Origin: J038 sp034437535
GTDB lineage: Bacteria; Chloroflexota; Anaerolineae; Aggregatilineales; Phototrophicaceae
Direction: 5' to 3'
DNA: 64,000 nt
Assembly: GCA_034437535.1 (NCBI GenBank)
Contig: DAOTTZ010000046.1
Span: 19,675-83,674, forward strand
Part shown: positions 34,855-43,304 of the stretch, in pieces
Layout of the letters: every line of letters begins with the position of its first letter
Position numbering within the stretch: the stretch's first letter is position 1
Notes under the pieces: model-generated
What the model was told of the DNA's origin: nothing
What the model saw: the letters and a program-made list of their open reading frames with translations, nothing else
Databases searched by the model: none
Made by a program: the position numbers and the translations under genes

Positions 34855-36111
34855 ATGGATTTGGGCAAAGGAACGAACAATTCCTCGGCGAATTCCGGCG
34901 CGTTAATTGGTTTAATCGTCGGGTTGACTGTCCTGCTAGCCATTGGTGGATTCTTGATCGCCCAATTGACTCCCTGGCTTTTCCCGGCGCAGGCGTCGGC
35001 AGAAGCAGAGTCGATTGATGAGTTGTTCAAGGTCTTGCTGGGCATTGGCGGGTCGATCTTCTTGTTGGTGCAGGGCGCGCTCCTGTATTCAGTGATTCGC
35101 TTCCGCCGGCGGCAGGGCGATAACACCGATGGGCCGACTGTTCACGGTAACGTGACGCTCGAACTCGTCTGGACGGCAGTCCCGTCGATCATCGTGTTGG
35201 GATTGGTTATTTATAGTTATCAGGTCTGGGTTGATATTCGTGAACCCAAAGACAATGAAATGATGGTAGAAGTCGATGCCGCCCGGTTCGCGTGGACGTT
35301 CTACTACGAAGACCCACGCCTGGAAGAACTGGCGAACGCCGATGGCGACGCCCCCCGCATCGCCAGCAGTGACCTGCACGTTTATGCCGGTCAGCCGGTG
35401 CGTTTGTCGATGAATACGCAGGATGTCATCCACGCCTTCTGGGTGCCGGAAATGCGCGTCAAGCAGGATGTGCTACCGGGGCGAACCACCGAAATCTTGT
35501 TCACCCCGCAACAGGTCGATGGCACACCCAGCGAAGATTATCCGCTTCAATATCGGGTGGTCTGTACCGAGCTTTGCGGTAGCGGGCACGGCAATATGTG
35601 GGCTAATGTCTTCATCTACGAAGACGAAGAACAATACAACGCCTGGATCGACACAGAAGTAGATCGCCTGCTCAACCCGCCGGAAGACCCGGTGTTGAAC
35701 GGGATGCAGATCCTCGCCAGCGGTGTCTACGGGTGCCAGAGTTGCCACATCCTGGAAGACTCGCGCCAGGGCATCACGATTGATTGGGAAGGCATCACCG
35801 GCCCATCGTTAGAAGGCATCGGTGATCGCGCATCTGAGCGCGTCCCCGGCCAGACGGCAGAAGAATATCTTTATACCACCATGTATGATACCGATGCCTA
35901 CCTGGTTCCAGGTTACGAAAACCTGATGAACAACTTCCAGTTTGCGGACCCCGATGCGGTGTATTACATGCCGCAAGAGGACGGATTGGCGATCACCGCT
36001 TATCTGTGTACGGTCAGTGATGGCCGCACGCCGGAAGAACTTGAAGAAAATCCGCTCTGCGACTTCGAGAACCTCGAAGCCTTCGCAGAAGTTTTTGAGC
36101 CGATGGACTAG
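34855..36111 (+). CDS. coxB: Cytochrome c oxidase subunit II with C-terminal cytochrome c domain
   Basis: A 418-residue caa3-type CoxB. An N-terminal hydrophobic segment (17-40) and two spans (57-80 and 103-121) precede the cupredoxin domain. The CuA ligands are all visible: H193, C237, E239, C241, H245 and M248 (CTELCGSGHGNM). A fused cytochrome c domain follows, with the heme site C294-Q-S-C297-H298 and a YYMPQ segment offering the axial methionine. It accepts electrons from a soluble donor through its own heme c and passes them via CuA to subunit I. First gene of the operon; ATG with CAGGAAG upstream. Confidence 0.97.
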   Translation: MDLGKGTNNSSANSGALIGLIVGLTVLLAIGGFLIAQLTPWLFPAQASAEAESIDELFKVLLGIGGSIFLLVQGALLYSVIRFRRRQGDNTDGPTVHGNVTLELVWTAVPSIIVLGLVIYSYQVWVDIREPKDNEMMVEVDAARFAWTFYYEDPRLEELANADGDAPRIASSDLHVYAGQPVRLSMNTQDVIHAFWVPEMRVKQDVLPGRTTEILFTPQQVDGTPSEDYPLQYRVVCTELCGSGHGNMWANVFIYEDEEQYNAWIDTEVDRLLNPPEDPVLNGMQILASGVYGCQSCHILEDSRQGITIDWEGITGPSLEGIGDRASERVPGQTAEEYLYTTMYDTDAYLVPGYENLMNNFQFADPDAVYYMPQEDGLAITAYLCTVSDGRTPEELEENPLCDFENLEAFAEVFEPMD

Positions 36112-36131
36112 AGGAACGAAAGGACACCCGT

Positions 36132-37856
36132 ATGGCTACAGCAGCTTATCCAATTGACGGCGCAGAACGTCCAGTCAAGCGACCGGCACTCAGCGAATAC
36201 TTCCGCTGGAGTGTTGATCACAAAATTATCGGCGTACAGTACATCGTAACGACGTTGTTTTTCTTCATCGTCGCCGGTGCGCTGGCAATGCTCATCCGCT
36301 GGGAATTGATGACGCCAGAACTTGACATCCTGTCGGACGGCTCAGAATATAATTCGTTGTTCAGTATTCACGGCACTATGATGATCTTCACCTGGATCAT
36401 TCCATTCTGGGCCGGTCTGGGGAATTATCTCGTCCCGCTGATGCTAGGGGCCAAAGACATGGCCTTCCCCTGGTTGAATGCGTTCGCCTTCTGGCTGATC
36501 CCCCCGGCGGGCTTCCTGCTCATCCTGGGTTTCTTCGTCGGCCCGTCAGAAGCTGGCTGGACAAGCTATCCGCCGCTTTCTACCATCTGGAGTCCGGACG
36601 GCCAGACGTTATGGGCGATTTCGATCCACCTGCTTGGTCTGTCTTCGATTTTGGGTGCCATCAACTTTATCGTGACCATCAAAAACATGCGCCCGGCCAG
36701 CATGGGCTGGTTCCAGATGCCGCTATTTGTATGGTCGATACTAGCAACCAGCATTATCGTAGTGCTGGCGACACCGTTCCTGGCGGGTGCGTTGACCTTG
36801 CTTCTGCTCGACCGGGTAGCCGGGACGACGTTCTTTGACGCGACGGCTGGCGGTGATGTGTTGATCTGGCAGAATATCTTCTGGTTTTACAGCCACCCGG
36901 CGGTGTATATCATGGTGTTGCCGGGCTTTGGCATTTTGTCCGAAGTGCTGTCAGTTCATGCCCGCAAGCCGATCTTCGGCTACCGCATGATCGCGCTTTC
37001 CAGCATGGCGATTGCAATCGTCGGCTTTACCGTGTGGGCGCATCACATGTTCACCAGCCTGCAACCGGAATTGCGTATTCCGTTCATGATTACCTCGATG
37101 ATTATCGCGGTGCCGACCGGGATCAAGATCTTCGGTTGGTTGGGTACCATCTGGGGTGGCAAGTTACGTTTTACCAGCGCGAACTTGTTCTCACTTGGTT
37201 TCCTGTCGCTGTTCGTCATCGGTGGCATCACCGGCGTGATGCTTGCCGCCGTCCCGGTCAACATCCACATGCACGATACGTATTTCGTGGTGAGCCACTT
37301 CCACTTTGTACTTTATGGTGGGTCGGTCTTCGCGATTTATGCGTCGCTTTATCACTGGTGGCCGAAGATCACCGGGCGGATGCTCAACGAGCGCATGGGC
37401 CAGGTACATTTCTGGCTGACATACATCGGCTTCCTGGGTACATTTATGCCTCAGCACATCCTGGGCATGCAGGGGATGCCGCGCCGTGTGGCCGTCTACG
37501 ATCCGCAATTTGCTGATCTCAATGTCATCGTCAGCTTGTTCTCGTTCATTCTCGGCATTTCGACGTTCGTCCTGCTGTACAACATGGTCGTCAGCACGGT
37601 GAACGGCAAGGTGGCCGGGGCGAACCCCTGGCGTGCCCTCACGCTGGAATGGCAGACGACCTCCCCGCCGCCGGCGTATAATTTCGTCGGCGAACCGATC
37701 CCGTATGAGGATCCTTACGGGTATGGCACCGAGGCCGCATCCGCCTACCTGGACGCGATGCAGACGCGCTTCGGCCCGCCGCCACCTCCCAGCCAACCGC
37801 AACCCGTCCGTCCGGACGATGCACCGGAGCCAGCACCGGAACCCGCCGGTGATTAA
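36132..37856 (+). CDS. coxA: Cytochrome c oxidase subunit I, A2-type
   Basis: A 574-residue heme-copper oxidase core subunit with twelve or more spans. The low-spin heme ligands are H80 and H391; CuB ligands are H255, H304 and H305; heme a3 binds H389; the covalent His-Tyr pair is H255-P-A-V-Y259. The sequence has Y253-S-H-P instead of the A1-type glutamate, which places it in the A2 subfamily, like Thermus caa3. D-channel residues D109 and N116 and K-channel T329-G-I-K332 are kept, so it should pump protons. A long Pro-rich C-terminal tail follows. It begins 20 bases after coxB. Confidence 0.97.
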   Translation: MATAAYPIDGAERPVKRPALSEYFRWSVDHKIIGVQYIVTTLFFFIVAGALAMLIRWELMTPELDILSDGSEYNSLFSIHGTMMIFTWIIPFWAGLGNYLVPLMLGAKDMAFPWLNAFAFWLIPPAGFLLILGFFVGPSEAGWTSYPPLSTIWSPDGQTLWAISIHLLGLSSILGAINFIVTIKNMRPASMGWFQMPLFVWSILATSIIVVLATPFLAGALTLLLLDRVAGTTFFDATAGGDVLIWQNIFWFYSHPAVYIMVLPGFGILSEVLSVHARKPIFGYRMIALSSMAIAIVGFTVWAHHMFTSLQPELRIPFMITSMIIAVPTGIKIFGWLGTIWGGKLRFTSANLFSLGFLSLFVIGGITGVMLAAVPVNIHMHDTYFVVSHFHFVLYGGSVFAIYASLYHWWPKITGRMLNERMGQVHFWLTYIGFLGTFMPQHILGMQGMPRRVAVYDPQFADLNVIVSLFSFILGISTFVLLYNMVVSTVNGKVAGANPWRALTLEWQTTSPPPAYNFVGEPIPYEDPYGYGTEAASAYLDAMQTRFGPPPPPSQPQPVRPDDAPEPAPEPAGD

Positions 37857-37891
37857 GGGGCCTGGCCGCAGTTAATTTGATCTATACTTCC

Positions 37892-37917
37892 GGGGCGCAG
37901 GTCACAGGCCGCGCCCC
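37892..37917 (+). other. GC-rich hairpin between coxA and the next cox gene
   Basis: GGGGCGC (37892-37898) pairs perfectly with GCGCCCC (37911-37917) across a 12-base loop. No T-run follows, so it is more likely an mRNA stabiliser or attenuator that lowers downstream expression than a full terminator. Confidence 0.4.
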
Positions 37918-37946
37918 GTTCCACGTTTATAAGGTAAACAAACCAC

Positions 37947-38525
37947 ATGCAGAATCAGAATTTATTGGAAGAAGAACTCTCACGCGAAGAACATCAGGCG
38001 TTGCAGAATAAACGTGCTGGCATGTTTATCTTTCAGGTCAGTTGGATCATGGCATTCGTCGCGCTGATCGTCGTCAACTGGCAGATGCGGTTTAGCCCGG
38101 TCTGGAAACCGGAAGGCACCCCGGAGGCGAATCCACTGATCGGGATCTTCGCCACCTTGACGCTGGTCTTTAGTTCCGTTTTGATCTGGCGCAGTTTGCA
38201 GGCCATCCGCAACGATGACATCAAGTCGTTTCTGGTTCAACTGGCGGGGACGATTGGCCTGGGGGGGGTGTTCATCCTCACCATGTTGGTAGAGTGGTTC
38301 GCCCTGCCGGAAGGCACCAACTATGCGAAAGTCTTCCGCCTGATGACCGGTTTCCATATGTTCCATGCCTTTGTTATCGGGGCCTATCTGGTCTATGTGT
38401 GGCAAACCGGGCGGATGGGAGCCTATAACCGGCAAAATGCCTGGGCTGTGGAGGCTGGCGCGAAATTATGGTATTTCGTGTTGGTCGCATGGCTGTTATT
38501 CTATATCGTGATTTACTGGGTATAA
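37947..38525 (+). CDS. Cytochrome c oxidase subunit III-like membrane protein
   Basis: A 192-residue protein with five hydrophobic spans. The signature F-H-M-F-H-A-F-V-I-G-A-Y-L-V-Y and the following W-Q-T-G resemble the G-x-H-x-x-H helix of heme-copper oxidase subunit III, and the end W-Y-F-V...F-Y-I-V-I-Y-W-V matches the last helix. The N-terminus lacks the usual W-L-F-x-x-S-E motif. A canonical subunit III follows two genes later, so this is a second, divergent copy. It lies in the operon, 90 bases after coxA, with a hairpin in between. Confidence 0.72.
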   Translation: MQNQNLLEEELSREEHQALQNKRAGMFIFQVSWIMAFVALIVVNWQMRFSPVWKPEGTPEANPLIGIFATLTLVFSSVLIWRSLQAIRNDDIKSFLVQLAGTIGLGGVFILTMLVEWFALPEGTNYAKVFRLMTGFHMFHAFVIGAYLVYVWQTGRMGAYNRQNAWAVEAGAKLWYFVLVAWLLFYIVIYWV

Positions 38526-38595
38526 TCTGAGTGTGCAATTTCATTGTGTTCTCGGTATTGTTGCCAAAACATTTTCTTGCAAAGGAGCTAGTTAA

Positions 38596-39807
38596 ATGAA
38601 ACCCGGATTTGGGAGAGCCGTCGGCGCGGGAATTCTGGGCTTCTTGGGGTCGGCTGTTTTCGTTATTATTCTGCGGGCATTACAATCAATCGAACCGGTC
38701 TTTGACGCGCAGTTAGCGTTGATCCTCGGTTCGTTAGTCTCCTCATTTGCGTTCATCTGGGGCGCGGGTGGGGCGGATCCCCGTATGAGCGAACATCCGC
38801 ACGAACCAGAAGTCGATGAAGAGACCGGCATCGCCCTCGTTGACCTTCAACGGGCCGATACAGATATTGTCGCCGTTGAAGAAGAGACGGCCATTGATGA
38901 AACCGAAGAAGAAAACCGGCTGGCAGAGCAGATGAAGCCCGGCCAGGTTTTGCAGTATTCGATGTGGCAGATCGCCTTCTGGGTGGTGAGCTTGGTCGTG
39001 GTCGTGTTCGGCTTCGCCGCCTTGCCGACTGGCCTGTTCTTGCGGCAGAGCAATGACCCGATGGCCTCGACCGAAGCAATCGGTTATTACACGGTGACGT
39101 TACCGCTGGGCCTGGGGGAAGCCCAGATGAGCCAATTGACGGCCTTCATCATCTTTGTGATCGTCATCCTGGCTTTGATCGGTGCGTTGGGGATGGGGTT
39201 GGCCCTGTTAACGACGGCGGCTTCACGCAACCTCACCGGATTTGCCGAAGAAAAACCGACACGTATGACCTACCAGAAGCCAGAAGAACTCGAACGCAAG
39301 CATTATGCCAGTGATTTAATCATCGCCGGTGTGGTGATCTTCGTCTATATTGCGCTGTTCGACTTTATGCTACGCGGCGCGATGCGCTGGTCGCACGGTT
39401 GGAACATCGTTTTTGTCGGTCTGGCGATTACGCTTGGCTTGTTCTTTACCCTGCGCCGCACCCAAAATATGGATCAAACCGATAGCATGATCGAGGCGAT
39501 CAAGGTCAACAGCATGACGGCTTCGTTGGTGTTTTTGTTCCCCACGTTGTACATTCTGCATTATGAAGTCTTTGTCGGCCTGATCTTCAAACCGGAGATC
39601 ATCCGTACACCGGCTTCGCTTGGCGGGGCCATCGCCCTGACGTTGATACTGGTTTTCGTGTTATACAATGACACCGTATCCGACATCATCATCAAGGCGG
39701 CGCGTGGTTTGCGGCGCAATCTTCAGGGTGAGCCTGATACCGAAACGACCGCGATCCAGCCGGTCAACGATACGCAATCGAATCAAGTTGAGGTGGCAGA
39801 ATCATGA
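38596..39807 (+). CDS. Unknown polytopic membrane protein in the cox operon
   Basis: A 403-residue protein I do not recognise. It has two N-terminal spans (about 8-28 and 38-57), a strongly acidic cytoplasmic loop of about 65 residues (EPEVDEETGIALVDL, EEETAIDETEEE), then about six more spans, several long and regular. No heme, copper or cofactor-binding histidine motif stands out. AAAGGAG precedes the ATG. Its stop overlaps the start of coxC by four bases (ATGA), so coupled translation and a structural or assembly role in the oxidase are the best guess. Related genes may exist in other Chloroflexi oxidase operons, but I cannot verify that. Confidence 0.7.
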   Translation: MKPGFGRAVGAGILGFLGSAVFVIILRALQSIEPVFDAQLALILGSLVSSFAFIWGAGGADPRMSEHPHEPEVDEETGIALVDLQRADTDIVAVEEETAIDETEEENRLAEQMKPGQVLQYSMWQIAFWVVSLVVVVFGFAALPTGLFLRQSNDPMASTEAIGYYTVTLPLGLGEAQMSQLTAFIIFVIVILALIGALGMGLALLTTAASRNLTGFAEEKPTRMTYQKPEELERKHYASDLIIAGVVIFVYIALFDFMLRGAMRWSHGWNIVFVGLAITLGLFFTLRRTQNMDQTDSMIEAIKVNSMTASLVFLFPTLYILHYEVFVGLIFKPEIIRTPASLGGAIALTLILVFVLYNDTVSDIIIKAARGLRRNLQGEPDTETTAIQPVNDTQSNQVEVAES

Positions 39808-40433
39808 GTGATATGACAGTCGATCATCATCACCACGTAAGCGAAGCAGAAAAAGCACGGAGCATCGACAATCAGAAATTTGCGATGTGGTTGTTCCTCG
39901 CCAGCGAAACGGTGATCTTCACGACGATCATCGCGGCTTACATCATTTTCCGCATTGATAACCCCGAAATCGTGAAAGAAGTCCACGAACGGCTGGGCCT
40001 CAGCGGCATCTTGATCGTGACGTTTAACTCGTTCATCTTGCTCACCAGCAGTTGGGCGATGGTCATGGGCCTGCGCCAGATCCAGAAAGGCAACCGGCAG
40101 GGGTTGATCCGCTGGTTCTGGTTCGTCACCGTGCTAGGGATCGCTTTCCTTGGCTTGCAGTATTATGAATATATGCGATTGGCAGAAGAAGGAATCGCAC
40201 TCAACTACAACCCGGACTCTGAGTTTGGCGGCTTTGGGATGCGCTTCTACGCGCCGACCGCCTTCCACGGGGCACATGTTATCGTCGGTGTGTTATGGGC
40301 GTTGTTCGTCATCCGGCGCGCACAGCAAGGAGCCTATGATGATAACCCGGTCGGGGTTGAGATCTTCGGGCTATATTGGCACTTCGTCGATGTGGTCTGG
40401 GTATTTCTGTTTACGTTCATCTACCTGATATAA
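39804..40433 (+). CDS. coxC: Cytochrome c oxidase subunit III
   Basis: A 209-residue heme-copper oxidase subunit III with five spans. It shows the family landmarks F-A-M-W-L-F-L-A-S-E at the first helix, F-H-G-A-H-V-I-V-G-V in the middle, and the C-terminal G-L-Y-W-H-F-V-D-V-V-W. The N-terminus has a His-rich run (DHHHHV), and an ATGA overlap couples it to the upstream membrane-protein gene. Length is shorter than the mitochondrial seven-span form, which is normal for bacterial caa3 oxidases. Confidence 0.95.
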   Translation: MSDMTVDHHHHVSEAEKARSIDNQKFAMWLFLASETVIFTTIIAAYIIFRIDNPEIVKEVHERLGLSGILIVTFNSFILLTSSWAMVMGLRQIQKGNRQGLIRWFWFVTVLGIAFLGLQYYEYMRLAEEGIALNYNPDSEFGGFGMRFYAPTAFHGAHVIVGVLWALFVIRRAQQGAYDDNPVGVEIFGLYWHFVDVVWVFLFTFIYLI

Positions 40434-40445
40434 GGAAGGATCATA

Positions 40446-41099
40446 ATGGCTGAAGAACAAAAACCGGACGAAACACCCCAGGACGAAACACCCCAGGCGA
40501 CTGACGACGATGCTCAGGTGGGTCGAGTCGGCACGCAAGAAGTCGAACAGATCGCCCAGAGTGCCACACCGCCCTCAGAATATCCAGAAGGTCAAGCCGA
40601 TGAGATGGAAGAAAGCCTGCCGGAAGACGCCAACGGTTTAGAAAAGACCGTCGTTGAGGCAGAACGAGCCGCCGAAGAACTCTCCGATGCCGGACCGATC
40701 AAAGCTTTCGGGGAAACTGTATCGAAAATTCAAGATAGCATCGAAGCTGTGCCGGGCGCACCTGATACACCTGAAGAAGCCCTCTCACACGATACACACG
40801 GCGATACAACGACGTTCCTGGGGCGTGAGTTCCCGGTGCCGATTTACACCATGGTGTTCTTCGCGCTGGCCGCCCTGACGCTGACCGAGGTCATCCTGGC
40901 GGAATTGCTGATTAACGTCGAAGAGATCAAGATACCGGTGTTGTTCACCATCGCTATCGCTAAGTCGTTCCTGGTGGTGCTTTACTACATGCACCTGCGG
41001 GAAGACAGTCGCGTGTTCGCTTTGACATTGGCCGTACCAGTCGGCATCGTCACATTGTCGTTATTGTTCTTGATCGCGGTACCCAGTACCGGCTACTAA
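40446..41099 (+). CDS. coxD: Prokaryotic cytochrome c oxidase subunit IV with acidic N-terminal extension
   Basis: A 217-residue protein. Only the last 85 residues form the prokaryotic subunit IV domain with three spans, including KSFLVVLYYMHLREDSRVF, the family signature. Residues 1-120 are an unusual hydrophilic, highly acidic extension rich in D, E, P, T and Q with the tandem repeat D-E-T-P-Q twice (8-17). Subunit IV proteins are usually about 100 residues, so the extension is unusual and may lie on the cytoplasmic side. It is the last gene of the operon and is followed by a terminator at 41124. Confidence 0.85.
   Translation: MAEEQKPDETPQDETPQATDDDAQVGRVGTQEVEQIAQSATPPSEYPEGQADEMEESLPEDANGLEKTVVEAERAAEELSDAGPIKAFGETVSKIQDSIEAVPGAPDTPEEALSHDTHGDTTTFLGREFPVPIYTMVFFALAALTLTEVILAELLINVEEIKIPVLFTIAIAKSFLVVLYYMHLREDSRVFALTLAVPVGIVTLSLLFLIAVPSTGY
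40467..40496 (+). repeat. Tandem 15-base repeat inside coxD
   Basis: Two exact copies of GACGAAACACCCCAG (40467-40481 and 40482-40496) encode DETPQ-DETPQ. The identical DNA suggests a recent slippage duplication inside the acidic extension. Confidence 0.85.
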
Positions 41100-41123
41100 C
41101 GATCATCCCCGCACTAACCCCAG

Positions 41124-41152
41124 GCACCTGCTCAAAACGTAGGTGCTTTTTT
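41124..41152 (+). terminator. Rho-independent terminator of the cox operon
   Basis: GCACCT (41124-41129) pairs with AGGTGC (41141-41146) around an 11-base loop, followed by TTTTTT. It lies 24 bases after the coxD stop. Confidence 0.85.
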
Positions 41153-41210
41153 GATTCGCCCCAACTATCGAGATATGTCATAATGCCAGAAAATAGCAAC
41201 AGGGGGCAGT

Positions 41211-43304
41211 ATGCGTGGGATTTTGCTGTTGATGGTGTTAGGGGCGACCTTTGGGTTATCAGCCGGGTCGGTAGCGGCGACCTGTGGCGGCCTTGTGGGC
41301 CAGATCACGCTGGCGAACGCGACCGGCGGCAACCAGACGATCTCATTACCGGCAAATTGTACCGAGACCGTCACCCAGACGATGGTCATCCAACCGGGCT
41401 TAACTTTGACAATCAACGGCAACGGCGCGACCTTCGACTTCAACACGATGAACGCGATACGCGGCTTCGATGTGCAGGCCGGGGCTACGTTGGTTCTACG
41501 TGATGTCACGATTCAAAATGCCCGTGATTACGCGTTCTGGAATACGGGTGATCTCCGCTTGATTGACTCCCGTCTGGTCGAAAATGATCCCAATGTAGCG
41601 ACAATTTACAATCAAGCTACCCTGACGGTGACCGATGCTGAGTGGTTCAATAATACCGGCATCGTCTTGTTGCACGCCAGTTCGTCAGACCGTGTGAGCT
41701 TGAACCGGGTGACGGCCCAGGGCAATCAGCCATTCCCCGGTCATATCATCAGCGCGAATGGCCCGCTGACGATCCGCGATAGTGATTTCGAAATGAATAC
41801 CAATGTTATTCAAGCTCAGGCGGATCTACAGGTCGAGAGATCCACGTTTAGCGATAATCAAGCCGCTTCGGATGGTGGGGCGATCTGGCATAGTGGTGCC
41901 TCTTTGACCGTGACGGGCGGTCGCTGGCATGGCAATGTGGCCCCCGGTGATGGCGGCGCGATTTATACCAGTGGAGCACTGGTGGCGACAAATGCGACGT
42001 TTGACGGCAATGTAGCCGGGGATGACGGCGGCGGGATTTATGCCGGTGGGGAGGTCACGCTGACGCAGAGTGCGTTAATCGGCAATGATGCGACCCTGGG
42101 CGGCGGCGTCTATGCGGTGGGAGCGGTCTATGTCGAGCGTAGCACCATCGTGGATAATGCATTTGGCGGTGTCATCAGCCCGGATTTTCATCTGGCGCGG
42201 TCCCTCCTGGCGGAAAATGGGCCGTCCCTGGCATCACAGGCCATTCAATCCGGCGGTGATAATCTCATCGGTGATTCACTCCCCGGTGCGGTCGAGACAG
42301 ACATCATAGAGCCGTACCCTGGGCTGGCCCTGCCAGTAGAAGAAGATGGCTTGTTGATCCTCCGCCCGACGCGCAACAGCCCGGCCCTGGACGCGATCCC
42401 GTGTAATGCCACCACCGATATACGCGGTCTGCCGCGTGCGGTTGATCTGCCATCGGTCGAGAACGGGCGTGGTACGTGTGACATCGGCGCGGTCGAAGTG
42501 CAGAGCGAGATCCCGGCTTGTGCCGATGGAACACCACGCGAAGATGTGCTGGTCTGCGCGGTTGATCTGCCAGATGTGAGCAACGATGATACCACCCTGG
42601 CGACCTTTGACGCCGATGACCAGATCACGGTTGAACCCGGCCTGATGATACCGGACATCACGACCGGAGCCGGCGATGATCGGTTATTGTTGCGGTCTGG
42701 CATCAGCGTGAACACGGTTGACCTGGGGGCCGGGGATGACTGGATGCGATTGGAAGACGGCTTACAGGGGAGCCTGGTCGCGCTTGAGGGTGGCCCTGGG
42801 TTTGACCGGCTGGAACTGACAACCCAGACGATCCCCCCGGCTACGTTGCAAGCCCTGGCGGATTCGATCCGGGCGGGGGCGACGGTGATTACGTTTGACT
42901 CGGTGCTGGTCACGCTCTCCGGCTTTGAGCAAATCCGTGTGTTGAATCAGGTCATCGTCACAGAGCAGGCTCTTTACAACGCGCTGGCAGAGTCGCTGGC
43001 GCAATCTTCAGAGACGATCACCTTTGCTCTGCCGGATATGACAACCGACGGTTTGCAGGTCACGGCGCGGTTAGCGGATGGCACCACCGGGCGTTTCGTT
43101 GTCCAAGCGACGGCGGATGATGGCATTCTGGTGTTGCGCCTGGCCGGTTGGTCAGTCGATGTTCCCACGCATTTTCGAGAGGCAGTCAACCGGGAGTTTT
43201 TGCCCGCCCTGGCCGCCGCGCTGAATACGTTCAACCCGACCGGACAGGCTATCCCGGCGGTGGATCGCTACCCGACACGGTGGATTTTGTACGCTCAGTT
43301 TTGA
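41211..43304 (+). CDS. Secreted right-handed beta-helix protein with Asp/Gly-rich calcium-type turns
   Basis: A 697-residue exported protein. A signal peptide (residues 1-23, MRGILLLMVLGATFGLSAG...) is followed by a right-handed beta-helix domain over about 30-380: repeated rungs such as LTIRDSDFEMNTN, LQVERSTFSDNQA, GGAIWHSGASLTVTGG, GGAIYTSGALVATNATF and GGGIYAGGEVTLTQSAL, the pattern of polymorphic surface proteins and polysaccharide lyases. A segment at about 480-515 (GAGDDRLLL...DLGAGDDWMRL) looks like RTX-type calcium turns. The C-terminus is unassigned. Choice-of-anchor or adhesin-like roles are possible; no enzymatic residues can be named. The last 10 bases overlap the convergent GT2 gene. 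Confidence 0.78.
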   Translation: MRGILLLMVLGATFGLSAGSVAATCGGLVGQITLANATGGNQTISLPANCTETVTQTMVIQPGLTLTINGNGATFDFNTMNAIRGFDVQAGATLVLRDVTIQNARDYAFWNTGDLRLIDSRLVENDPNVATIYNQATLTVTDAEWFNNTGIVLLHASSSDRVSLNRVTAQGNQPFPGHIISANGPLTIRDSDFEMNTNVIQAQADLQVERSTFSDNQAASDGGAIWHSGASLTVTGGRWHGNVAPGDGGAIYTSGALVATNATFDGNVAGDDGGGIYAGGEVTLTQSALIGNDATLGGGVYAVGAVYVERSTIVDNAFGGVISPDFHLARSLLAENGPSLASQAIQSGGDNLIGDSLPGAVETDIIEPYPGLALPVEEDGLLILRPTRNSPALDAIPCNATTDIRGLPRAVDLPSVENGRGTCDIGAVEVQSEIPACADGTPREDVLVCAVDLPDVSNDDTTLATFDADDQITVEPGLMIPDITTGAGDDRLLLRSGISVNTVDLGAGDDWMRLEDGLQGSLVALEGGPGFDRLELTTQTIPPATLQALADSIRAGATVITFDSVLVTLSGFEQIRVLNQVIVTEQALYNALAESLAQSSETITFALPDMTTDGLQVTARLADGTTGRFVVQATADDGILVLRLAGWSVDVPTHFREAVNREFLPALAAALNTFNPTGQAIPAVDRYPTRWILYAQF

